NCBI RefSeq assembly: GCF_007997385.1
Contig: NZ_VOSC01000019.1
Coordinates: forward strand, 40,842-104,841
DNA from: Seonamhaeicola algicola
GTDB taxonomy: Bacteria; Bacteroidota; Bacteroidia; Flavobacteriales; Flavobacteriaceae
Length of the DNA: 64,000 bases
Direction: 5' to 3'
A program made the translations under genes and the position numbers. Each line of letters opens with the position of its first letter. Within the stretch, counting starts at the first letter, position 1. This document shows, in pieces, positions 54,406 to 62,900 of the stretch. Under the pieces are notes generated by a model that was given only the letters and a program-made list of their open reading frames with translations, searched no databases and was not told where the DNA came from.

Positions 54406-55122
54406 TTAAATAAATTGCTCTTTTATGTCTTTGTCTTTTAAAACCTTCGTTTTCAAAATAAATAATACCAAAAAATATACTGATGCAAAGTGTGCTATTA
54501 AAATTATAACTGTAAAAGTACGGGTATAAAACAAAAATTCATTCATTGCGCTTAGCCCTATTTGAATAAGCAATAAAATGCCCGAAGCAAGCAAAAGTGT
54601 TCGGTTTTCATACACATCATTTAAATAAATAACTCCAATACAAACTATATAAACTACATAAGCCAAAGCACAAATTATAGTAAAAAACAGTTCATTGTTG
54701 TTAATGAAATCAGTCATAAATTTTATGATAGTATAAATTAAATAGCCAAAGGAAACTACACTTATTAAAACAGGTAAACTTAAAAATGTTTTTAAACGTC
54801 CTTTTAAAAGATATTTTTTTAAAACAATTGAAAAACCAATTAGGTATAATGAGGTTGTAGTTGTAATTAAAATATAAAAATCATTAAAATTTGTTATGGA
54901 AAGAAAACTGGAAATAGATGATAAAAATAATGCAGTAACAAATAAAAAGTTATATTTTTTTTTTGATTTATTTAAGTACAATGCTATTAAAGACCAAATA
55001 ACCAGGGGTACAACTATGTTTAAATCTTGCTTAGGCAAAAAAACACTCATAACAACAGCTATAGTTGATAACGCAAAAAACATAACATCAAAAACGTTAA
55101 TTTCTGTTACATTTTTTTGCAT
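54406..55122 (-). CDS. Multi-pass membrane protein, third of three tandem paralogues (YhhN-like?)
   Basis: The 238-residue protein has seven or eight hydrophobic helices and a charged tail ending in DKDIKEQFI. It is similar along its length to the proteins at 55320-56033 and 56191-56913: VVLKKYL-like motif near residue 100, ASGILLLIQIGLSAMNEFLFY near residue 188. The helix count and the last-helix pattern (G-LL, then N-E/K-F/Y) recall the YhhN/TMEM86 lysoplasmalogenase family, but the Ser-Asp pair expected there is not visible, so this is a tentative relation. It is probably an inner membrane protein of unknown function. Confidence 0.6.
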   Translation of the reverse strand: MQKNVTEINVFDVMFFALSTIAVVMSVFLPKQDLNIVVPLVIWSLIALYLNKSKKKYNFLFVTALFLSSISSFLSITNFNDFYILITTTTSLYLIGFSIVLKKYLLKGRLKTFLSLPVLISVVSFGYLIYTIIKFMTDFINNNELFFTIICALAYVVYIVCIGVIYLNDVYENRTLLLASGILLLIQIGLSAMNEFLFYTRTFTVIILIAHFASVYFLVLFILKTKVLKDKDIKEQFI

Positions 55123-55319
55123 ACTATATTTAATATTTAAGTTAGGTAGTAGTAGTGTTTACTTAGTATAAATATAGGTACAAACTTTTATAAATATGTG
55201 ATTATATTCAAAAGAAATAACTTTTTAACATCTACAATTCTATAATATACACTCAATTAAAACATAACATATTAAAATTTAAATTGTTACTGTTATTGGA
55301 AACACTACTTAAAATATTA

Positions 55320-56033
55320 TTAACCATTTATTGGTTTAGTTTCAACTATAAACTTTGCTAAAAAGTAAAGAGACATAAAATGTGTAAGTAAAATTAAAAC
55401 TGAAAAAAGTCTGTGCGGATATAAATATTGGTTTATTGTACTAAGAGCTATTTGAAAAAAAAGAAGCATGCCTGAGGTTAAAATAATAGGTCCGTTTTTG
55501 TAAGTGTTACTTAAATAAATTATAGCTATTGTTGATACTAAAACAACCAATAAAAAAGCACAAAGCAGTGTTATTAGCATGCTATTACCTGTTATAAAAT
55601 TCATTAAATAACTCAAAATCATATACAAAACATAAGCAATAAGTATAATACTTATTAAAACATATATTTTAAGAAAATTAGCAAATTTACTTTGGGAAAC
55701 ATATTTTTTTAAGGTTAACGTAAAACCTGTTATATATAATGATGTTAAAAAAACTACAATATTATGAAATTTTGAAAAGGCCAGTAAAGAAACAATGTCT
55801 GTTATAATGGCTGTTATTAAAGCAGCTACAAAAAACACGTTTAATTTATACTGCTTATGAGAAAAATAAATAGCTAGAATATTGAAACCCAGCAATGGTA
55901 TTATGTAAATTTGTTTGTGCCTTTCTAATGTAAAAGCTATTACAGCACCTATTATAAGTAAAATATAAAAGCTTATGTTTAAAGCTTTTTTTATGCACCA
56001 ACTTGATTTCAAACTTTTATTAATAACAAACAT
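55320..56033 (-). CDS. Multi-pass membrane protein, second of three tandem paralogues
   Basis: This 237-residue protein has the same eight-helix plan as its neighbours, with TLKKYVSQSKFANFLKIYV and TSGMLLFFQIALSTINQYLY in the matching positions. It lacks the charged DIKE tail of the other two and has a basic N-terminus (KSLKSSWCIKKALN). It is separated from its neighbours by 197 and 157 bases. A TATATTTG box 61-68 bases upstream suggests its own promoter. The function is unknown. Confidence 0.6.
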   Translation of the reverse strand: MFVINKSLKSSWCIKKALNISFYILLIIGAVIAFTLERHKQIYIIPLLGFNILAIYFSHKQYKLNVFFVAALITAIITDIVSLLAFSKFHNIVVFLTSLYITGFTLTLKKYVSQSKFANFLKIYVLISIILIAYVLYMILSYLMNFITGNSMLITLLCAFLLVVLVSTIAIIYLSNTYKNGPIILTSGMLLFFQIALSTINQYLYPHRLFSVLILLTHFMSLYFLAKFIVETKPING

Positions 56034-56093
56034 TAAACACGCGTCTCTTTAAATTAAAAAGTAGGTTAAGTTTGATATAACGATTTGGTTTTA

Positions 56094-56144
56094 CAAATAT
56101 ACCTTCAAAATCAATTATAAGTATGTCATGTAGGTTGAACCTGC
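56094..56144 (-). promoter_or_regulatory. Promoter and palindromic element before the second membrane paralogue
   Basis: TATATTTG (56094-56101, minus strand) fits TAnnTTTG. About 30 bases upstream lies GTAGGTTGAACCTGC (56130-56144), an odd-centred palindrome with one mismatch pair, flanked on both sides by TTATAAG. It is a candidate operator; nothing else explains it. Confidence 0.35.
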
Positions 56145-56190
56145 TTATAAGTGTAGATGAATAAAAATTTAAATACGTTAAGCTGTTATT

Positions 56191-56913
56191 TTAAATAAAC
56201 TTTTCTTTTATATCTTCATCATTAATTACGTTGGTTTCAACAAGAAATATCATAAAAAAATAAAGCGCTACAAAATGCGTTATCATAATTAATACAGTAA
56301 AAAACTTGTTATAATATAAATACTCATTAATAGTACTTAAACCCATTTGAAAAAATAACAAAATACCAGAAGTTAAAATAGTTAAACAATGCTCATAAAC
56401 ATCGTTAATGTAAATAACAGATACTGCAAACATAAAAACTACAATACTTATAGCACATATTAATGAGAAAAACATATCACTTCCTGTTATAAAATCTACT
56501 AAAAAACTTAATACTGAATAAATAATGTAAAGCACTAAAGCAAAACTAATTAAAACAGGAACCTTTAAAAAAGATTTTAAAGGTCCTGTTTTTAAATATT
56601 TTTTTAAAACAACTGAAAAAAGTATCAATTGCAAGGTGGTTAAATTTGTTATCCAGAAGTAATATTTATCAAAATTATATAATGACAAACCATTAGAAAT
56701 TAGAATTAAAACTAAAGCTAAAACAAAAATAATATTCGTGTTCTTTTTACACTTGTGTATATATGTACATATTAATACTAAAACTGTTATTGGAACAATG
56801 ACATATAAATCCTTTTTAGGAAAAATAAAGCTCATTACAACCACTGTTAATGATAACAGATAATAAACGACATCAAAAAAAGTTATATTTTTTGTTAGCT
56901 GTATTTTAAGCAT
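56191..56913 (-). CDS. Multi-pass membrane protein, first of three tandem paralogues
   Basis: The 240-residue protein has eight hydrophobic segments and the paralogue motifs VVLKKYLKTGPLKSFLKVPVLISF and TSGILLFFQMGLSTINEYLYY. Its end, NDEDIKEKFI, matches that of the paralogue at 54406. The N-terminal half is also similar (FPKKDLYVIVP against FLPKQDLNIVVP). It follows the giant surface-protein gene by 61 bases on the same strand and might be co-transcribed with it. The function is unknown. Confidence 0.6.
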   Translation of the reverse strand: MLKIQLTKNITFFDVVYYLLSLTVVVMSFIFPKKDLYVIVPITVLVLICTYIHKCKKNTNIIFVLALVLILISNGLSLYNFDKYYFWITNLTTLQLILFSVVLKKYLKTGPLKSFLKVPVLISFALVLYIIYSVLSFLVDFITGSDMFFSLICAISIVVFMFAVSVIYINDVYEHCLTILTSGILLFFQMGLSTINEYLYYNKFFTVLIMITHFVALYFFMIFLVETNVINDEDIKEKFI

Positions 56914-56974
56914 TTTATTTTATGAAATAAATTAAATACCTAAATATAAGCGTTTTACACTTAACAAACATTCA

Positions 56975-59900
56975 TTATCTATTAATATATAACCAGCCGG
57001 TTCTTGGTTTGCTATTATCTCCTAGGTTTAAAACATAAAAATAAGTACCAACAGGCAATATTTTTTCTTCTTGTATAGTAGCTCTACCAGTTGATGTACC
57101 ATTCCAGCCATTAGCATTAGTATAACCTTTCTTTTTAAATACAATATTACCCCAACGATTATATATTTCTAGCGTGTTGTTCGGGTATCGTTCAATACAA
57201 TCAATATACAATGTATCATTAACACCATCGCCGTTTGGAGAAAATTCATTGTATAACAACTTACACTCGGCTGTTACAGTAGCACTGTCGCTGTTATTAG
57301 ATAAATTGGTATCCATTCCACCATCAAAGCTATTTATGGTAGCCGTGTTTTCATAATCTCCAAAACCTAACACTTCAACAGTAATTTCTAAAATATGCAC
57401 ATCGCCTTGGTTTAAAACAGGTATAATCCATTCGCCATTAAAATCATCATAATTACCTGCTGTAGATAGTGCTGAAACAAATTCATAACCACTAGGAAGT
57501 ACTTCTTCTACAACAATGTTTTCTGCAGTAACAGAACCTTCATTAGCTACGGTTATTGTAAAAATTACCTCATCACCAACCACAGGCTCTAAATTATTTA
57601 CCGTTTTTTCGATACTTAGGTCTGATGAACCTGAGAATATACTTAACGTAGGGTCTTCAAAGTCACCATCATTATCTATATCAATATTTGTATCAATGCT
57701 TGGGTCATCTGAATCTTCATCAATTGTGGTATTCGAATTAATAACTGTAGCATTAACATATGCTGTGTTTTCAACTTGCATAGCATCAATATCTGCAGCT
57801 GAAATTATATATTCTGCTGTTGTTACAAATTGTTCTTCTGGAGCAAGTGCATTAATGGTATTGTTACCTGTAATGGTTGCTGTAGGATCGGTAATTATAA
57901 CGTTTAATAAGGTTACCGTTCCTGTATTGGTTACTGTAATAGTATAGGTTAAAATATCCCCAATATTTTGATAAGTATTGAAATCTACAGTTTTAATAAT
58001 ATCTAGATTTGCAGATTGCTGTAACATTGTAATTGTTGCATCATCAGGATTACCGTCTTGATCTGGATCATCATTGGTTGGGTTGTTCGGATCATCTGAT
58101 ACATCTGAAATCGTGTCTCCATTACTATCCTGAGCTGTAATTGTTGCACTGTTTGTTACAAAGCCATCATCTAAATCGTTTTGGGTTATGGTATGAGTAG
58201 CCGTTATGGTAACAGAATCCCCCGGTGCCAAAGTACTAATTACATTTGGCATAATGCTTCCTGCATCTGCATTAGCATCGCTAACGGTTAAGTTAGATAA
58301 CGTTACATTACCAGTATTGGTTACAATAAGCGTGTAGGTTATAACTTCTCCAACGGTATCAAAATTACCATCTTGGGGTGCATTGGCAGATTTAGTTAAT
58401 TCTAAACTTGGGTTTTGAGTTATGGTTGTTATTGTAGCATCATCTGGGTTTCCATTGCCATTTATATCATCATTTGCAGTATTATCTGGGTCGTCAGAAA
58501 GATCAGAAATATCATTACCAAAAGGATCTGTAGCAGATACCGTTGCCGTATTAGAAACCATTCCAGCATCTAAGTCTGATTGTGTAATTGTATGAGCAGC
58601 ATAAACATTAACAGATTCGCCTGGTAACAAAATTGTAATATTTGCTGGCGAAATACTACCAGCATCTGCATTTTCATCTGTAATTTCAATATTTGTTAAA
58701 GTAACATTGCCTGTGTTAGTAACTATTATGCTGTAAGTGATAACTTCATTTACAGTGTCATAATTACCATCAGGTGAAGCTATACCTGCTTTAGAAATAC
58801 TAATGCTTCCGTTAGTTGGCAAACTTGTAGTAGTTGTATCATCTGGGTTTCCATCATTATTAGCATCAACGTTAGCTGGGTTATTCGGGTCATCTGATCT
58901 ATCAGTAATAACATTCCCATTTGGATCTTGTCCTGAAACTGTAGCAGAATTATTAACGCGACCAGAATCAATATCAAACTGTGTAATAATGTAAGTAGCT
59001 GTAAACGTTGTATTGTCCATTTCTTCAGGTGCTAAATCTATAGAACTTCCATTAACATTTACCAAAGGATCTGATATGCTAATGTTTGTAATGGTTAAGT
59101 TTCCTGTATTTGTTACTATAAACGTGTAGCTAATAGTTTCTCCTACTTGGGTTAAACCATCACCATTTTCATCGTTAAAAACCCCTATTTTTTCAAGTGA
59201 TAATTCAGGTTGTCCTGTTAATGTAGTAACGGTTGGATCGTCTGGATCGCCATCGCCATTTAAATCGATGTTGTCTGGGTTGTCAGGATCATCAGAAAAA
59301 TCACTTACATCCGTAACAATGCTACCATCAATATCATTACCGGTAACTAGTGCGGTATTGGTTAAATTACCCGAATCAATATCACTTTGTTGAATGGTGT
59401 AAATAGCCGAAAATGTGGTGCTATCAACTTGTGCCGGTGCTAAATTTATTGTACTGCCAGTAACAGGCACTATAGGATCTGTAACTTCCACGTTAAACAA
59501 CGTAACATTACCTGTGTTTCTAACAATAAATTCATATGAAATAGTTTCTCCTGCTTGTGGAATACCATCACCGTTTTCATCGTTAAAAGTTCCTATTTTT
59601 AATAAGGTTAATTGTGGCTCTCTTGATAAGGTTGTAACCGTAACATCGTCGTTGTTAGTGGTTGTAGGATCGTCTGATTCGTCTGAAACAGTGTCTCCAT
59701 TTGGCGCATTACCAGAAGATAAAGCTCTGTTTTCTACAAAACCATTATCTACATCGGTTTGGGTTAATGTGTAATTTGCTGTAAATGTTGTAGAATCTGT
59801 TTCTCCAGGATTTAAATCTATAGAACCGCCATTAACAGTAACTAACGGGTCGGTAATTGTAATATTAAAAATAGTAACATTACCCGTATTAGAAACATCA

Positions 59901-62900
59901 AAAATGTATTGAATTGTTTCTCCTACTTGAGCTAAACCATCACCATTCGAATCTATAAATATTCCTGTTTTTTCAAGGGTTAATTCTGGAGTTGCATTTA
60001 AAAGTGTTATGGTAGCATCATCTGGATTTCCATTACCGTTTATATCGGTATTTGTATTGTTATTTGGATCGTCTGAAATATCTGAAACAGTATTCCCAGA
60101 AGGATCTTCGCCAGTAACTGTAGCAGAATTTGATATACTTCCTGAATTTAAATCGGCTAATGTAATGGTATAAATGGCATAAAAAGTGGTGCTGTTTTGC
60201 TCTGTTGGCATCAAACTAATTGGGCCACCGTTAACATTAACCAAAGGATCTGTAATTGTAATATTACTAACAACAACATTACCCGTATTTTCTACAGAAA
60301 AATTATAAGTTATGGTTTCACCAACTTGTGGGATACCATCGTTATTTTCGTCGTTAAACGTAGCTGTTTTTTCTAAAGCTAATGCTGGTACTTGCTCTAT
60401 GAGCGTTGTAGTAACATCATCAGGGTCTCCATCGCCATCTATGTCATTATTAGTCGTGTTATTAGGATCATCAGATGTATCATTAATAGTATTACCAAAA
60501 GGATCTTCACCGGTTACTGTGGCTGTATTATTTACTTCACCTGTATTTAAATCGTTTTGCGTAATTGTATGTGAAGCATTCACAATAGTAGATGCTCCTG
60601 GTGCCAATGTATTAATTAGGGCAGGAGATATACTACCTAAATCGGCATTAGCGTCACTAAGTGTAATATTAGTTAGAGTAACATTACCAGTGTTTGTTAT
60701 GGTTAATTCATAATTAATAATTTCACCAAGCGTATCATAGCTTCCATCAGTAGCAGGAAGCGCTATTTTTGTTAAGCTAAGGCTTCCAGCTGTTGGTATT
60801 ACTGTTATTGTTGGGTCATCTGGTTCACCATCGCCATTGCTATCTTGATTATTTGGGTTATTCGGATCGTCTGATGTATCGGAAATTGAATTTCCATTTG
60901 GAGCATTACCACTAACAGTTGCAATATTAGTAAAAGCACCGTTATCAATATCATTTTGAGTTAATGTGTAGGATGCTGTAAAACTGGTATTATCATTCTC
61001 CAACGGGTTTAATGTTATTGGGCCGCCAACAACTGTAGCTAAAGCATCTGTAACTGTTATGTTGGAAATGGTAACGTTTCCAGTATTAATAACGTTAAAT
61101 ACATAACTAATAGTTTCGCCAACTTGAGCAATACCATCGTTGTTTTCATCTTGAAATACACCCAATTTTTCAATACTAATTTGCGGATTTGAATTTAATG
61201 CTGTAATGGTAATATCGTCTGGATCACCATCACTATTAGCATCTGTGTTAGTAGTATTATTTGGATCGTCTGATACATCAGTTATAGTTTCACCATCTGG
61301 GTTTGTACCAGTAATTACTGCAGAATTCGAAATTTCACCATTGTTAATATCATCTTGTGTTAAGGTATATACTGCACTAAATGACGTATTATCTATAGCA
61401 TTTGGTTCTAAGTTTATAGGACCACCATTTACGGTTACCAACGGATCGTTAATTATAAGGTTAGTTAAGGTTGTATTACCTGTATTTTGAACCGTAAAAT
61501 TATAAGTTAATGTTTCATTTACATCAGGAAAACCATTACCATTTTCGTCATTAAACGTAGCTGTTTTTAACAATGAAACTCTAGAACTTTGTGATAAACT
61601 TGTTGTAGTAGCATCGTTATCATCAGTAGTTGTAGGATCGTCCGACTCGTCTGAAACATTAGTATTACTTGGTGTTACACCAGACGCTGTTGCTATATTT
61701 AATACATTACCGTTATCAATATCACTTTGTGTTAATGTATAAATTGCAGTAAATGATGTATTGTCACTCGTATTTGGGGCTAAGGTTATTGGCCCACCTG
61801 TAACAGTTACATTGGCATCTGAAATTACGATATTAGAAATAGTAACATTCCCTGTATTAATGATATTAAATGTATATTCTATGGTTTCACCAACTTGTGG
61901 TAAACCGTCGTTATTGGCATCAATAAAAACACCCGTTTTATAAAGCGTAAGCTCTGGGGCTTCTGTAAACGTAAATATAGTTACATCATCTGGATCTCCA
62001 TCGCCATTATTGTCTGTATTAGTTGTGTCATTAGGATCATCAGACGTGTCACTTACAACATTGCCATCAGGAGCGTTACCTGAAACTGTTGCAGAGTTTG
62101 TTAAACTTCCTGAATCAATATTAGCCTGTGTTATAACGTATATCGACGAAAATGATGTACTATCTATCTCATTTGGTGATAAATTTATTGGTCCGCCATT
62201 AACAACAACCAAAGGATCTGCTATTGCTATATTGGTAATTGTTACATTTCCGGTATTTTCAACTGTAAAATTATAAGTTATAGTTTCATTAGCTTGAGGC
62301 AACCCGTCTCCATTTTCATCGTTAAATGTTGCCTCTTTCAATAAAGAAAGTGCAGGTGTTTGATTTAGTGGGGTTACAGTAGCGTCATCTGGAGTAGTTG
62401 TATTTGGGTCGTTTGATACAACACTAACTAATGTCCCACACGGGTCTGTAGCTGTAATTGTTGCGCTATTAATCACTTCACCAGCATCTAAATCTGCTTG
62501 AGAAATTACATGAGTTGCTGTAAAGGTAGTTGTACCATAAGCGGGAATTGTTGGAATAGAAGTTGGTGTTATACTATCTGCATTTGCATCGGTTAGTGTA
62601 ATATTGCTTAATGCAACTTCAGATATGTTTTCAACTGTAATTTCATATTCAATAACTTCTCCTAAAGTATCATAACTTCCATCTGTTGCCGCTAAGGCTA
62701 CTTTTTCAACTCTTAGTGTTGCTTCAGGACTAATGGTCACAGTATATGTATACGCATTACCCTCACAACCTAAATTGCTTGTTGCAACCACCGTGTAAGT
62801 AACCGTTTGTATAGTACCAGAAACATTGATTAAAGTGTCAGAAATTAAATCTGAACTAGTAGGTGTGGTTGTTTCTCCAGAAATACTCGGATTATCTGTA

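Noticed and set aside
57625..62722. Regularly spaced DNA repeats that could suggest a CRISPR array.
   Set aside because: The period is about 400 bases, copies are diverged, and the sequence is coding throughout.
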